A stretch of 64,000 nucleotides of DNA from Lonicera japonica. Its lineage: Eukaryota; Streptophyta; Magnoliopsida; Dipsacales; Caprifoliaceae. The stretch is taken from NCBI GenBank assembly GCA_021464415.1, contig CM038470.1, positions 38,992,099-39,056,098 of the forward strand, in the 5' to 3' direction. Of the stretch, positions 10,243 to 23,087 are shown piece after piece (position 1 is the first letter of the stretch; every line of letters starts with the position of its first letter). A model generated the notes under the pieces. The model searched no databases. It was not told the DNA's origin and was given only the letters and a program-made list of their open reading frames with translations. Position numbers and translations under genes: made by a program.

Positions 10243-11714
10243 TGATGGAGACATAAATACAGGATCGTTTGATATTGCGTATATATTGAACAAAAAAAAC
10301 TTTTGCTAAAACCCTATAAGAATAAAGGGATTTCACCTTTGTGGATCATCTAGAGGATCCATATGAGGAGACTAGGGTTTGAAAGCATCAAATTACGATT
10401 TGGTCAGATTTTTTTAATTCTCGCTGGGCTGCGAAAATTAATTGTTTTCACCACCAAAACGACTTCTGATTGTCTGGATTTCTTGCGCCATGATAGTAAC
10501 TTTGCGTTCTGAATGACATATCCAAAAATCAGCCCGATCCAACGGTGGGATCAAAAGTTACGATTGATTTACGACTGCTGTGCCGAAAAACCTAAAGTTC
10601 TTCTATCGTATTCCTTCCGCCATCAAATCTTGCACTGAGTGTGGGCTGCGGTATCACCAAGATTTTCTCCTCACTCAATAGAACAAATCCTAACTCATGA
10701 GAATTATTGTTATCTTGAGAAGAGACAAGGCCAGCGTATATATAGGGCTACGATAGGGACCTTAAGGAGAAATAAGTGTTTGGACTTCCTATGGAAAGTT
10801 GGAATCCTAATTCTACTATGAATTAGTTCCTTCCATAAATTATAATTCACACCACTAAAGAATTATAATTGCACTCCCGTCCTTATCTCAAAATTTAATT
10901 TCGAGCTCCTTGTTATTAAATACTTAATATTCTCCCCACGTTAAGATTACAGATAACCATCATTTAAATTAAATTACTGACAATTATATTTAAATGACTT
11001 CTTAATCCTTGAGCCTACCACTTAACTTATTTGATATGTCGGATTAACATAATCCACCTGCAGGGTTTGACATGATCAAAACTTATAAGCTTCTCAAGGG
11101 GCTATCATCAATCCCTATACCAGGACGTGGATTCCGTCAATAATTAATATTCATCATACATATAGTGTCATCATCCAATTCACGAAGATTATTGATCCAT
11201 AAATGAATCTCACTCTTAATGAATCAAAACAACAAACACTACATATATATGTCTATTAATTATTTCAAGATTAATAGCATAAGTAATCATAATAACCATG
11301 GGATTTAAATTATTTTATATAGTCAGTTTAAAAATAATTAACCCAAACTAGTCCTACTCAATACACACAAAGTGTACTAGCACAACGAGTTAAAACAATA
11401 CCGTTTTCTGTAGTTAAGATAAACTACTAAAACTTGTGCTACAATCCTACCGATTGGTGTCCAATTCCATCTAAGCTTGTGAACCATTAAACTTATATTC
11501 CACAAGAACCGATGATATGATCTTCTGTGTGTAAGCTATACTCTACGCACCAAATCATCTACTATATGGAATAACAGACACACATGCACAATATTTAAAT
11601 AAATAATATAATGCAACCATTGCCCATAAAGATTCTCATTAAAATAGCAAAACCAAGTTTATAACATATCCAAACCAATAAGAAAATTATGGCTTTTAGT
11701 ATATCACTCTAACA
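10243..11714 (-). repeat. Copia 3' LTR
   Basis: 1,472 bp, terminal TG...CA on either strand. A minus-strand TATATATA box lies near 10,737-10,745. The polypurine tract is immediately adjacent at 11,715-11,726 (plus-strand ATCTCCCACTT). It matches the LTRs at 26,239-28,097 and 32,143-33,613 but differs from its own partner in a block near 10,440-10,510. Confidence 0.93.
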
Positions 11715-11849
11715 ATCTCCCACTTAGACTCAAAGCCATGCAGCTATGCGTCTCACTCCCATTCCCTCAACGTGAACACTCTATGTGTTTTCCCTTCTTA
11801 TGAATCCTCGGCTCTTTCGAGTTCGCAACTGTTTCACTGTTATCAAAAT

Positions 11850-13030
11850 AAAGTGAAATAGTTTATAACACTGAAGGTGCCACATCTAGATTCATATGGA
11901 AATTCTTGAGCCAAACCGCTGCCTTAGTTGCTTCTAAAGCAGCCACATATTCAGCTTTTATGGTGGAGTCAGCAATGCCTGACTGCTTGATACTCCTCCA
12001 ACCAATGACTCCACCTCTTAGAGTAAACACATAACCTAAAGTTGACTTTCTGAAATCCTAACATTTGACTAAAAATTCTGGTCTGTGTATCCAACAGGTA
12101 CGACTGCTTGCCTGGTAAATCAACATAAAAACTCAAGTCCTTTTAAGGTACTTAAGTATATGTTTTACCGCAGTTCAATGCTCTTTCCCTGGATTAGACT
12201 GATATTTGCTAACCATATTAACGGTAAAGCAGATGTATGGTCTAGTACACAATATAGCATACATGAGGCTTCTTACTACCGAAGTATAAGGAACTGCCCT
12301 CATCATGTGTCTTATGACACTGATCTTGGATAAAGTGATTCCATGCCTAAAAAGGAGAAACCCTTTCTTGGAATCCTGTATACTAAATCTGGCAAGAATT
12401 GTATCGATATAAGTACTTTGCAATAAGCCCAACATCCTATTTTTTCAATCTCGCATAAGCTTAATACCAAGGATGTGACTGACTTTTCCCAAGTCCTTCA
12501 TATCGAGCTGACTTGATAACCATACCCTCACTGAAGATAATATTCACATATCGCTTCCAATAAGTAAGATATTATCCACATACAATACCTGGAATAACAC
12601 CGCGCTTCCATTGCGCCTTTTGTACACACAAGACTCATCCGAACATTGATCAAAACCAAAAGATTTGATTTCATGGTCAAAACAGATGTTCCAAGATCTA
12701 GACACTTGCTTAAGCCCATAAATGGGCTTCCTCAGCTTGCACAACATGTGCTCTTGGCCCTTTGCTATGAATCCTTCTGGTTGCATCATATAGATGCTTT
12801 TATCAAGACTTCCATTAAGGAAACCTATCTTGACATCCACTTGCCAAATCTTGTAATCAAGATAAGCCACAATGGAAAAGAGAATCCGAATAGACTTTCG
12901 CATGGCTATCGATAAAAAGGTTTCATCATAATCGATCCCCTTCTTTCTGAGTGAACCCTTTTAACAACAAGCATGTCTAATCCTCTCTATCTTTTATATA
13001 CCCACTTGCACCCGATAGGTTTTATCCCTT
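11850..13030 (-). pseudogene. Copia reverse transcriptase and RNase H remnant
   Basis: RT begins near 13,020, continues through IWQVDVKIGFLNGSLDKSIYMMQPEGF at about 12,845-12,770 and KPIYGLKQVSRSWN, and reaches the active site at 12,571-12,582, which reads YVDN instead of YVDD, so a catalytic Asp is lost. A further RT piece (YTSVVRSLMYAILCTRPYI) lies at 12,435-12,175 in another frame. RNase H motifs (IADSTIKAEYVAALEATK) lie near 11,930-11,990. Multiple frameshifts make it non-functional. Confidence 0.88.
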
Positions 13031-13230
13031 CGGGTGGTTATACAAGATTCCAGACTTTGTTAGAGTACATGGACTCTATTTCAGATTTCATAACCCTTTG
13101 CCATTTTCTATATCTTTATCTTGAAGTACTTCATTGTAGTTAAAAATGGTTCGTTTCTTATTCATCAGGGACCTTGTCATAAGACTCTCCCAAGAACATA
13201 AAACGACCAGGTTGACGAACAACCCTCCCA

Positions 13231-14240
13231 CTACGACAAGGTAATGGAATGTCGATATCCATTTATTGTGGTATTTCCTCTTGTACTAAAGGTATAGATG
13301 AATTGTGCCTTATTTTTCTCTCCTCTCATTTCCACTACAACAACACTACTTCTGGGCTTATGGTCTATGATATAATCCTCTTCTAAGAATCTGGCATTGA
13401 TAACAATAACCTTACATTCTCGAGGATTATAAAATAAACCACCATTGATTCCTTTTGGATACGTAACAAAGAAATACATTTCTATTCTTGATTCCAACAA
13501 ATCCGCATTACCTTTCAGCACATGTGCTGGACTACCTCATATTCGAATATGCCGCAAACTAGGCTTACGCCCAGTTCACAATTCTATAGGTGTAGTAGGT
13601 ACTGACTTTGATAGTACCAAGTTTAGAATATATCAGCTATTTCTAAAGCATATCATTAAAAAGAATAAGGTAGGTCTGAATAACTCATCATATATCTTAC
13701 CATTTCTATAAGAGTCTTATTCCTTCTTTCTACTACACCATCATGCTCTGGCATCCCCGGTGCAGACAACTAGGATGTAATCCCATTCTCTAATAAGTAT
13801 TCCTTGAACTCTCCCAAGAGGTATTCACCACCACGATTTGATCGTAGTGACTTGATACATATTCCTAGACGCTTCTCCATTTCTGTCTTGAATTCTTTGA
13901 ATTTCTCAAAGACTTCAGACTTACGTCGCATTAAGTAAATGTATCTATACTTTAAATAATCATCTACAAATGTGATGAAATACTCAAAGCCTCCTCTAGT
14001 CTGGACATTCATGTGACCATACAAATTAGAGTCAACCAGTTTTAACTGTTCTTTAGCGCTATAACCTTTTGCCGAGAATGATCTCTTAGTCATTTTACCT
14101 TCTAAACAGGATTCACAAACTGGAAGTGCCTCCACTTCCAATGAACCTAATGGTCCATTTTCAACCAGTTTTTGAATTCTTTTTAGATTAATATGACCAA
14201 GGTGTAAGTGCCAAAGATACATTTGGTTCATTTTGAAGGT
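13231..14240 (-). pseudogene. Copia integrase remnant
   Basis: ORF 14,231-13,770 starts with LWHLHLGHINLKRIQKL (the zinc-binding GAG-pre-integrase part, with CESCLEGK) and enters the catalytic core: FVDDYLKYRYIYLM and SLRSNRGGEYL, where the family has SDRGGEY, so the second catalytic Asp reads Asn. The core breaks at about 13,770. The C-terminal part (ESRIEMYFFVTYPKG, ARFLEEDYIIDHKPRS) is at 13,521-13,231 in a different frame. Not functional. Confidence 0.88.
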
Positions 14241-15470
14241 TCCTTTCTCTTAATTGGTAAACTATTAATGCTATTCGATTCATTCAGTTGTAGTACTGAC
14301 AAGTCAGGATTAATAATGTAAAGATCAATCACTAATGTACTAGAACAAACAAACTACTTATTTTTTCTAATGATAACTGATTTATCATTAAAATAAACAA
14401 AATATTTGTCCTCAACCAATCTAGAAATAGAAATCAAATTCCTTTTAATGGAAGATACATATAGACATTCCTTAATCATTAATATCCTATTCTAACTAGA
14501 CTGAAGATAAATATCTTCTACTGCAACTGTTACCGCATTTGTAGCTTCCCATATGTAAATTTTCTCTATTTTTAAGTTGTCTGGTTTCCTGGAACTCTTG
14601 CAAAGTATTGCAGACATGATTAGTGGCTCCCGAATCTACACACCAGGTACTGGTAAATCGGACCACTAAACAAGATACAACAACAAATAGATGAAATTTA
14701 CATATGTTGTTATAACGGTTTAGGAAACATGGACAATATTTCTTCAAATGCACTTTCTACTGACAGTGAAAACATTGTCCCATAGGCTTTTTCACTCCTC
14801 CTAGAGGTTCAGCGACTACTGCACGCACTGCTCCTTGTGGGACTGTAGCTTATGCATTCTTCTTCTTCGTTTCTTGCTTTTGGGCATAGAAGTTGAAGCT
14901 TTCTCAGCCACTAGAGTACTAGCCAGCTTACCAAGGAGTTCCTCAACTGCTTGGAATTCTTTAAGAAATTCCAATAATGAATAAAGCTTATTCATGTTGT
15001 AATTCTGTCGGAATCCCTTAAATAAATCCAGCAGCGATTGGAGAACGATATTGACCTGAGTTTTCCCATTGATTTCAGCTCCAAAGATCTCTTAGTTCAT
15101 TCAGAAGACCGATCATCTTCAAAACAGGATCCTTAACTCGGGCACCTTCAGCAATAGTCGTGTTCATGAGGTCTTTCAGCGAAACCTACCTTGCGGCATG
15201 ATCCTGATCCCCAAAAATATCTTTGAGGTTCAACATTATGTCGTAGGCGGTGGCAAAAGACCAATGCTAATGTTGTAGCACATTTGACAAAAATGCCAGA
15301 ATGTAAAACCACGCCATCTTATTAGCCTTTTTTCACCTCCGGCAAGCCTGGGCTTCCTAATCGGTCGCCCCCTTACCAGGTTTTGCGGGAAAAGACTCAG
15401 TGAGCACAAACTTGTACTCTTTAACAGTAAGCACAATGTTCAAGTTCCCTTTTTTTAGTCAATATAATTA
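14241..15470 (-). pseudogene. Copia gag and protease remnant
   Basis: On the minus strand gag is recognisable by a CX2CX4HX4C zinc knuckle near 14,730-14,775 (CFHC...HLKKYC) interrupted by an in-frame TAG. Next comes the protease motif TWCVDSGATNHVCNT near 14,660-14,610, which retains the DSGAT active site. Upstream gag (to about 15,450) is badly shifted. Many stops and frameshifts; no intact product. Confidence 0.78.
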
Positions 15471-16944
15471 GGTCCAATCAATTTGTTTTAGTTGAGAATA
15501 ATTAAAAGTGGATTGAAAGAGTTTGCCATTTTAAAACTTGAGAATCACATACAAATTATGATGGACAATAATAACTTTGAACACATATTTTAAATATAGT
15601 ACCCTCTACCATTTCAAAAAGCGTTCGCCAGCAGCCTAAGACTTTAAACAATATGCCCCGTTAATGAGGTCATCTATTATTCATTATTTCTTAGACAGAT
15701 GTAAACCTATTAAATTTTACGATCTAGACAATCCTTTATCGTCAACCAATACATACTATCTTAGACAATCCTTTCTTGTCAAGTAAAATTTAAATAGCCA
15801 ACTTCCTTTGGTCCTACAAATAATAGTAGAGACTTAGTTGGAGAGCATACTATTATTTATATCTAAGTGTATACCATCATTTAATTTAGTCCAATGATTC
15901 TGCAATTTATTCTCTCCGATATGGAGGTGAGCACTAAAACCCACACGAAAAATAAATCACTTCATTTAAAATTATCAGTCAGTGAAATTTGTACAATGAT
16001 TCCGCAATCTATTCTTTCCGATATGGAGGTGAGCACTATAACACACACGAAGAATAAATTACATCATATACAAACCAATGATGGAGACCGTGGGATTTTT
16101 ATGTGAAAAAATCCCTCACCCACTTAGTATTTAAAACATTATTTTCAGAGGGTTCAGAAAATTTTATATTAAATTATAGTCAACTAAAATACAAGGGTAT
16201 GAAATATAAAAGACATGTGCAATAAAATTATCTTGTTGCTTTTTTGAAAAAAAAAAAAACTTATATTTTTCAATTACGCAAAATTTATATTTATAAACCC
16301 TTTTTCTAATTTGACAAGAACTAAATATAAAATAAAAGGTGATCTAGGTATGGTCATGTATCCATGTTGTCCAAAATTATAAGAAAACATAATAATTAAA
16401 CACATATGACCAACACACAATCACACAAAGCATTAAACCATTCAATAATAAGAATAATTAAATCCATGCTATTATGGTCCAAGCTTCATCATCCTTAGTC
16501 CGTTGGAAACCTGTCACGACCTATGTCGCTACTTCACTGACTATGCCGGATATCAACCTTGGTGGAAACGCCTTCTTCAACGTTTTTCGTTAAAGAAACT
16601 GCAATCTTAGATACAAAGGTCCTATGCCTCCATTTAAGGAGTTCACACATAAACTATTATATCTAAATTGTAACTAAAATTACATAGATCCTATGCCTCC
16701 TTTTAAGGAGTTCACAAATCTGATCTAAATTTAATTTACAACCATGAATAAAACCCAAATCATCATGCACATTAAAATTAACCACGAATAAAAACATCAT
16801 GGGATTCAATCACATAAAACATAATTATGTGACCATAATAACGGGACAAGAACACTGCAAAACAAGGGTTAGCAGGTTCTACGTTCTATCCAACAACAAC
16901 ATGCATGAATAGATTTAACAGGACAACATAGCTAATTCAATCTG
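15471..16944 (-). other. Copia 5' leader up to the Tekay insertion
   Basis: AT-rich, non-coding. It matches 30,855-32,142 of the second copia copy nearly base for base from 15,703 onward, so it is the untranslated leader between the primer site and gag. It includes two imperfect copies of an ~115 bp unit around 15,890-16,060 (TTCTSYGATATGGAGGTGA). It ends with the TSD ATCTG (16,940-16,944), and the leader and primer site resume at 26,197. Confidence 0.8.
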
Positions 16945-19122
16945 TGTGACGCCCCGAGTTCCGTTAGGAGGGAGAACCTCCGGAACACGGTTGATCACGG
17001 AGCCGTACGCGACGGCGGAAGTGAGTAAAAAGATAAATAACTCTGGCGAGGAAGGCCAATATGCAAAGGTCTAGTACATAAAACAAAATCAACTGGGAAC
17101 ATGCTAGAACTGTAGCTTCCCCTCCTGTTAACTCGTGCCTTACAGATTAGTCTGTACCGTTGCGCACCGGTTAACTAAAATGTAAGTCACTTGTCCACAT
17201 TAGGCTAACATTCAACCATAGACATGTTCCTCCAACCCATTACAAAATAACCAAAAAGAATAAAATTAAGGAACAATAAATGTCCGCAAAATACATACAT
17301 TAGCAATATATAACTGTCACAAAATAGTCATACACAATACAGTCTCCATAACCTCAAGTAGGCTACATAGAGAGTACAAACATGGATACATAATATAAGT
17401 TGGGTTATGGTACAATAAGATAGATAACATGGCCTTTCAGTAGTGAAAGGCCCTCACACAACAGTATCAGAGGAGACTAAGACTTGTCGACCTTTCCCTT
17501 ATCAGCTCGTCCCGTCCCATCCTTAGAAGTACCTGTGTAGGAAAAACTGTGAGCCAAACGGGCCCAGTAGGAACTATAGGAGTTGTGAGAAAATATGCAT
17601 ATGTAGGAGAAGCTTTATAAAGTGAGTTTGTAATTAGTCCGTGTACATACGTCATAAATATGTATGTAAACAATGGAATGTATATATAGTCTCAAGACAC
17701 CGCGACCAGGCCTACATCGTATCAACCATGTATAATACTCACGTCTAGGATTTTTTTCATATCTACTGTACAGAGATAGCCGGCACTCGGTTTCTTCTGC
17801 CCAAGGCAGGGACCACCTACCAGGTCCACCTAGACGCTACCTCACGCAGCCACACAGGCATACGCTACCTCACGTAGCCACAAAGGCATACGCTACAATA
17901 ATCTCACGTAGCCACTAAGGCTATACGCTACTGGTAATAACCATCTACCTGGTACGAGCGGTGTTGACTACTCTGTATAAGGAAAATCATATTTTTCCCA
18001 ATCACAATTATAAGATCATATACATCATGTAAAAAGGTATAGTAGTCCATTTCATAAGTATCAAGTAATATGAAGTGCGTATCATAAGTTTACTTCACTA
18101 TACGGACTGATAAGTACCTGCGCGCTAGAGGCCAGGAACAAGGGTTTGTCATAAATCAAGGAAATGGAAGAAATACTTGAGGAAATATGATATACTACAT
18201 TTTATAAGAGATAAACAACCATTTCCCTCATAATTTATAGGCTCAAAGTGCATATATATGCAGCAATAGGTGTAACCCTAGAAAACCCCCAAATTTGTAT
18301 AAAAATGGTGATTGGGTGTATAAACTCTTAAAATAGGTTTTAATAATAGTGTTCCTACCTCGATAGCGTCAAACCTTCACCACACGAGCCGCAAATCAAA
18401 CTCTAGACGACGGGGGCGCAAGATACCATAGTTGGCTTTGAAACCCTAGCTTGGTGTATGTGAAGAAATGAAGAAGATGATGGAGCGTATGTGTTTGATC
18501 CTTGATTTGGGTGGTAATATGTGTTAAAATTACACTCATGAACTCATTTCTACAATTCCTCACTTCCCTCAAGCTCTCTCCATGGGTTCAGGTCGAAGTG
18601 GAGAAGAAGAGAGGGTTGAAGGTGTATAAAAATCGAGTCAAAGCTTAAAAAATATCATTTTTGACTGCTACAGGGCAATGTAGTCGACTACACTACAGTG
18701 CATGTAGTCGACTACATGGTTCTGGAAATTGGTTCATCCTTAGATTTGCTTCTTTATGCCACCAACTGATCTTGTAACCTTATTTTGACCTACGAGAAGT
18801 GGGAATTGGGTTCCGGGCCAAACATGAAAGTTCTTGGAAATTGAAATACCTTTCCAATGGTATAAAGTAGGTCCCATTCTGATCTAAAATGAAAAAGTTA
18901 TGATATCTAGAATGACTGAAGGTCGGTTTGTCGGGTAAGTTTAAAATGTGAGATTTTGCAAATTTCGACTCGGGTACTCTACATAACCCTTTCCAATTTA
19001 AAAGATGAATGTAATAACATCTCTAAAATAGTGTGGAAGTATTTCCTACATTCGGATACGGCCCATGCACACTCTCGCGTCTCAGTCATAAAATGTGATA
19101 CATTTACCCTACGGGTGTTACA
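16945..19122 (-). repeat. Tekay 3' LTR
   Basis: 2,178 bp, plus-strand ends TGTGACGCC...GTGTTACA. Contains a 28 bp tandem unit (ctacctcacgcagccacaca...) near 17,830-17,900 and two palindromic TGTAGTCGACTACA motifs (18,679-18,692 and 18,703-18,716). Nearly identical to 23,991-26,196. Confidence 0.96.
18679..18718. promoter_or_regulatory. Paired perfect palindromes in the Tekay LTR
   Basis: TGTAGTCGACTACA at 18,679-18,692, and an 18 bp perfect palindrome CATGTAGTCGACTACATG at 18,701-18,718. Both are duplicated in the other LTR near 25,753-25,792. On the element strand they lie about 400-440 bp into the LTR, in the U3 part. A protein-binding role is inferred from symmetry and repetition only. 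Confidence 0.45.
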
Positions 19123-19181
19123 ACCTCCCCTCCTTAAGAAATTTCGTCCTCGAAATTAAAATAGAAGGAAAGGATATTACC

Positions 19182-22100
19182 TCATTGTAATAAGTGTGGG
19201 TACTTGGTTTGTATCTCTGATTCTAGCTCCCACGTAGCCTTTTCCGTCCCGTGATGTTGCCATATCACCTTGACAAGAGGGATAACCCTGTTACGAAGAA
19301 CTTGTTCCTTTCGGTCTACCACTGCTACTGGATGAGTCTCATATGACACATCTTCATTAACTTCAAGTTCCTCGACCGGAGTTACATGTGAAGGATCATG
19401 CATGTACCTCCGAAGCATGGACACATGGAATACATCATGGATTCGCTGTAACTGTGAGGGCAATGCTAGGCGATATGAAACTGAACCAACACGCTGGATG
19501 ATTTCAAACGGTCCTATATACCGAGGGGCTAACTTTCCCTTGTTACCAAAATGGAAAATACCATGTCGAGGCTTGACTTTAAGAAATACATAGTCACCCA
19601 CTTCAAACTCAAGTGGTCGTCTTCTCTTGTCGGCGTAACTCTTTTGTCGACTTTGGGCAGTTAGTAACCGTTGCTTGATAAGTTTAATCTTCTCCGTAGT
19701 GTCTTGCACTAACTGCGGTCCTAAAATTGCTGCTTCGCCTGCCTCAATCCAACAAACGGGAGATTTACATGGTCTTCCATATAATGCTTCAAATGGAGCC
19801 ATTCCAATACTGGCTTGGAAACTATTATTATAGGCAAACTCGGTGAGTGGTAGGTACTCATCCCAATTTCCACGAAAATCAAGTATACAGGCCCGTAGCA
19901 TATCCTCAAGGATTTGGATAGTCCGTTCAGACTGTCCGTCAGTCTGCGGATGAAAAGCTGTACTAAAACCCAATCGAGTGCCTAACGAACGCTGAAGTGC
20001 TTCCCAGAAACGTGAAGTGAATCTAGAATCACGGTCAGACACTATTGAAACTGGGATGCCATGAAGTCGAACGATCTCGTTAATGTAGAGTTTTGCCAAC
20101 TTTTCTAAGGAATCGGTCTCCCGAATTGGTAGGAAATGAGCCGACTTGGTAAGTCGATCCACAATAACCCAAACTGCATTGTGCTTCCGCTGCGTACTCG
20201 GTAAACCCATCAGAAAATCCATTGTGATATTGTCCCATTTCCACTCCGGAATAGGAAGAGGTTGAAGTTGACCCGCAGGCTTCTGGTGTTCTATCTTTAT
20301 CCTTTGACAAGTTAAGCAGCGAGAAATAAATTGAGCCACATCTCGTTTCATTCCTTGCCACCAATAAGTACGTTTTAAATCTCGGTACATCTTAGTGCCT
20401 CCTGGATGAATAGAGAATCTTGAATTGTGAGCCTCGGCCATGATGGTTTCTTTAAGTTCATTGTTTAACCTTGGTACATCTAGTTTCTCTTTATATCTCA
20501 ATCCACCATCAGTACCCAATGTGAAACCTTCTACTTCATTTCCGGATTGAAGTTGATCTCGGCATTTTGCTAACTCATCGTCATACCATTGGCTCTCAAT
20601 TACTTGACTCTGCAGTAATGGTCTGGCCACGAGATTTGAAAGGAAAGCAATGTCTTCGTTTCGACGTATGATTAAGTTGTATCGCTGAAGCTCCTCTATG
20701 AGTTTCCACTCTCGGCATCTCAAAGCTGCCATTGAACCGGGTGTTTTCCGACTTAGAGCATCGGCAACCACGTTCGCCTTGCCGGGATGATATTGAAGCG
20801 TGAAGTCATAATCCTCAAGGTACTCTATCCAACGATGTTGTCTTAAATTCAAATCTCGTTGCGTGAAGATGTACTTGAGGCTTTTGTGGTCCGAAAATAC
20901 CTCGAATTTCTCTCCATAAAGGTAATGACGCCATATCTTCAAAGCGAAAACTACTGCGGCCAGCTCCAGGTCATGTGTAGGATAATTTTTCTCATGAGCT
21001 TTCAGCTGGCGTGATGCATAGGCTATAACATGCTCTAACTGCATTAGGACACAACCAAGTCCTAAGTGAGAAGCATCACAATATATCACATATCCTAGGC
21101 CCCTTTCTGGCAGTGCTAGGACTGGAGCGGTAGTTAAACGATACTTCAACTCATTAAAAGCTTCTTCACAGCGATTGTCCCAAACGAATGGCACACCTTT
21201 CTGTGTAAGGTGAGTAAGTGGAGATGCTATACGGGAGAAGTCTTGAACGAACCTTCTATAATAACCAGCTAAACCCAGAAAACTTCGGATTTCTGTCACA
21301 TTAGTAGGGCGGCGCCAACTGGACACAGCGTCCACCTTAGCTGAATCTACAGAAATACCACCTCGTGAGACAACGTGTCCAAGAAATTTCACTTCTTCTC
21401 TCCAAAAGTCGCACTTCGAAAATTTGGCGTAGAGTTGGTGGTCTCTTAGCAACTGCAGGGCTGTGAAAAGGTGTTTCCTATGCTTCGCCTCTGAAGAAGA
21501 ATAAATCAATATATCATCGACAAACACTATAACAAATCTGTCTAAGAATGGGCGGAAGATACGGTGCATCAAATCCATGAAAGCTGCTGGTGCGTTCGTT
21601 AATCCAAATGGCATAACTAGAAATTCATAGTGGCCGTAGCGTGTCCGGAAAGCTGTCTTGGGAATATCTTCTTCCCTTACCCTTAACTGATGGTATCCTG
21701 ATCTTAAGTCGATCTTGGAAAAGAAATGAGCTCCCTGTAATTGGTCGAATAAATCATCAATTCGTGGAAGAGGATACTTATTCTTGATCGTCACTCGATT
21801 TAGTTGGCGATAATCCACACACAATCGTAATGATCCATCAGCTTTCTTGGCAAACAACACAGGTGCCCCCCATGGTGATGAACTAGGGCGAATAAAACCC
21901 TTGGCTAAAAGATCCTCTAACTGGGTCTTAAGCTCCTTGAGTTCTGCAGGAGCCAACCGATATGGAGTAATAGAAATAGGAGCAGTTCCGGGGACTAGAT
22001 CAATTGAGAACTCGATTTCACGCTGCGGCGGTAAACCAGGTAAATCCTCCGGAAAAACATCTAAGAATTTCTTAACAACGGGCACATCTTGTGGTGTAAG

Positions 22101-23087
22101 AAGTGAAACTTCATCACTCACAACGTTGCAAAGCCAGCCAACATAATCTCTCTGTTCCTTCTTAGTAGCATACGATATCGGGTATAAATTATATCTCTCG
22201 CCAAAGAAAACAATCGTTTCTCCCCAATGGTGGGTAATAGTAACTCGCTTGGCATGACAATCGATCACCGCATAATATTTTGTCAACCAATCCATCCCCA
22301 AAATGAGATCATACTGTTCCATCTCCATGACTATAAAATCATCTTCTATATGACAATTCCGATGCAAGGTAATAATTGCGGTGCAATATTGGTTTAGGTT
22401 CGTTGTACTACCCATGGGAGAACTAATGCTAACGGGGAGAACAAGCCTCTTAGTTTTCAACTTTAAACTTGATACACAGTTGAACGAAATAAAGGAGTGT
22501 GAAGCGCCAGTGTCGAATAAAACTCTAATTCCAGTCGAGAAAAGAATGAGGGTACCTTCCATAACGGTGTGATTTTTCTGATCTCCAGCTGGGTTGAGTG
22601 AAAAGAATCGGCCTCCGGAGCTCCCTTGTGTTTGCGGTGGAATGGGGCGATAGTTGGATTGAAATTGGTTCTGGATCGGGTAGTTGGATTGCTGGTAGCC
22701 TCCACTAACTGACTGACTCTGGCCTTGCGAAGAACCTTGGCCTGTATAATCACCATAATTACCATATTGGTTCTGTCGTCCATAATTGTCTCTACCACGA
22801 CCACCTCGATAATCTCTTCCTCGACCACCCCGATTTCCTCGAAAACCTGACCTGCCAGGGACTTGTTTGTTTTTGGGGCAAGTTTTTATAACATGTCCGG
22901 TGTCCCCACATAAATAACAACCACCTGTGCGTCCACTACTACTCCCACTGCTGGTATAGTTTCCTCCTGAAGACTCTGAGCTAGAACGGGCTTTCTTGTC
23001 TCTACCCCATTTACCTCTACGATAACCCACATTGTCTCTCTTTCGGCCTGAATCAGAAGAAAATGAGGAACGGCGAGCTTGAGCGTA
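19182..23087 (-). CDS. Tekay polyprotein downstream of the amber codon: zinc knuckle, PR, RT, RNase H, integrase, chromodomain-like tail
   Basis: Open from just after the TAG at 23,088-23,090 to 19,182. Numbering from the Met at 23,030 (1,282 residues): zinc knuckle [14 protein letters not shown] 38-51; Gly/Arg-rich linker; protease DTGA 173-176; RT with VDYRQLN ~405-411 and FVDD 503-506; RNase H CDASHLG 651-657; integrase zinc region H868, H875, CLTC 905-908; DDE residues near D938, D1001 and E1035; C-terminal [14 protein letters not shown] and ATWELE, resembling the chromodomain of Tekay elements. No frameshift seen and all catalytic motifs are present. It needs readthrough of the TAG, or reversion, to be made as Gag-Pol. 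Confidence 0.95.
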   Translation of the reverse strand, partial: YAQARRSSFSSDSGRKRDNVGYRRGKWGRDKKARSSSESSGGNYTSSGSSSGRTGGCYLCGDTGHVIKTCPKNKQVPGRSGFRGNRGGRGRDYRGGRGRDNYGRQNQYGNYGDYTGQGSSQGQSQSVSGGYQQSNYPIQNQFQSNYRPIPPQTQGSSGGRFFSLNPAGDQKNHTVMEGTLILFSTGIRVLFDTGASHSFISFNCVSSLKLKTKRLVLPVSISSPMGSTTNLNQYCTAIITLHRNCHIEDDFIVMEMEQYDLILGMDWLTKYYAVIDCHAKRVTITHHWGETIVFFGERYNLYPISYATKKEQRDYVGWLCNVVSDEVSLLTPQDVPVVKKFLDVFPEDLPGLPPQREIEFSIDLVPGTAPISITPYRLAPAELKELKTQLEDLLAKGFIRPSSSPWGAPVLFAKKADGSLRLCVDYRQLNRVTIKNKYPLPRIDDLFDQLQGAHFFSKIDLRSGYHQLRVREEDIPKTAFRTRYGHYEFLVMPFGLTNAPAAFMDLMHRIFRPFLDRFVIVFVDDILIYSSSEAKHRKHLFTALQLLRDHQLYAKFSKCDFWREEVKFLGHVVSRGGISVDSAKVDAVSSWRRPTNVTEIRSFLGLAGYYRRFVQDFSRIASPLTHLTQKGVPFVWDNRCEEAFNELKYRLTTAPVLALPERGLGYVIYCDASHLGLGCVLMQLEHVIAYASRQLKAHEKNYPTHDLELAAVVFALKIWRHYLYGEKFEVFSDHKSLKYIFTQRDLNLRQHRWIEYLEDYDFTLQYHPGKANVVADALSRKTPGSMAALRCREWKLIEELQRYNLIIRRNEDIAFLSNLVARPLLQSQVIESQWYDDELAKCRDQLQSGNEVEGFTLGTDGGLRYKEKLDVPRLNNELKETIMAEAHNSRFSIHPGGTKMYRDLKRTYWWQGMKRDVAQFISRCLTCQRIKIEHQKPAGQLQPLPIPEWKWDNITMDFLMGLPSTQRKHNAVWVIVDRLTKSAHFLPIRETDSLEKLAKLYINEIVRLHGIPVSIVSDRDSRFTSRFWEALQRSLGTRLGFSTAFHPQTDGQSERTIQILEDMLRACILDFRGNWDEYLPLTEFAYNNSFQASIGMAPFEALYGRPCKSPVCWIEAGEAAILGPQLVQDTTEKIKLIKQRLLTAQSRQKSYADKRRRPLEFEVGDYVFLKVKPRHGIFHFGNKGKLAPRYIGPFEIIQRVGSVSYRLALPSQLQRIHDVFHVSMLRRYMHDPSHVTPVEELEVNEDVSYETHPVAVVDRKEQVLRNRVIPLVKVIWQHHGTEKATWELESEIQTKYPHLLQ

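Noticed and set aside
9903..10309. Overlapping proteins encoded by the tandem repeat (ORFs on both strands)
   Set aside because: Open frames occur in several frames and both strands because the repeat lacks stops; the period (115-116 bp) is not a multiple of three and there is no start or composition support.
17830..17960. CRISPR-like array (28 bp repeats)
   Set aside because: Two to three contiguous units without unique spacers, inside a plant retrotransposon LTR; a minisatellite.
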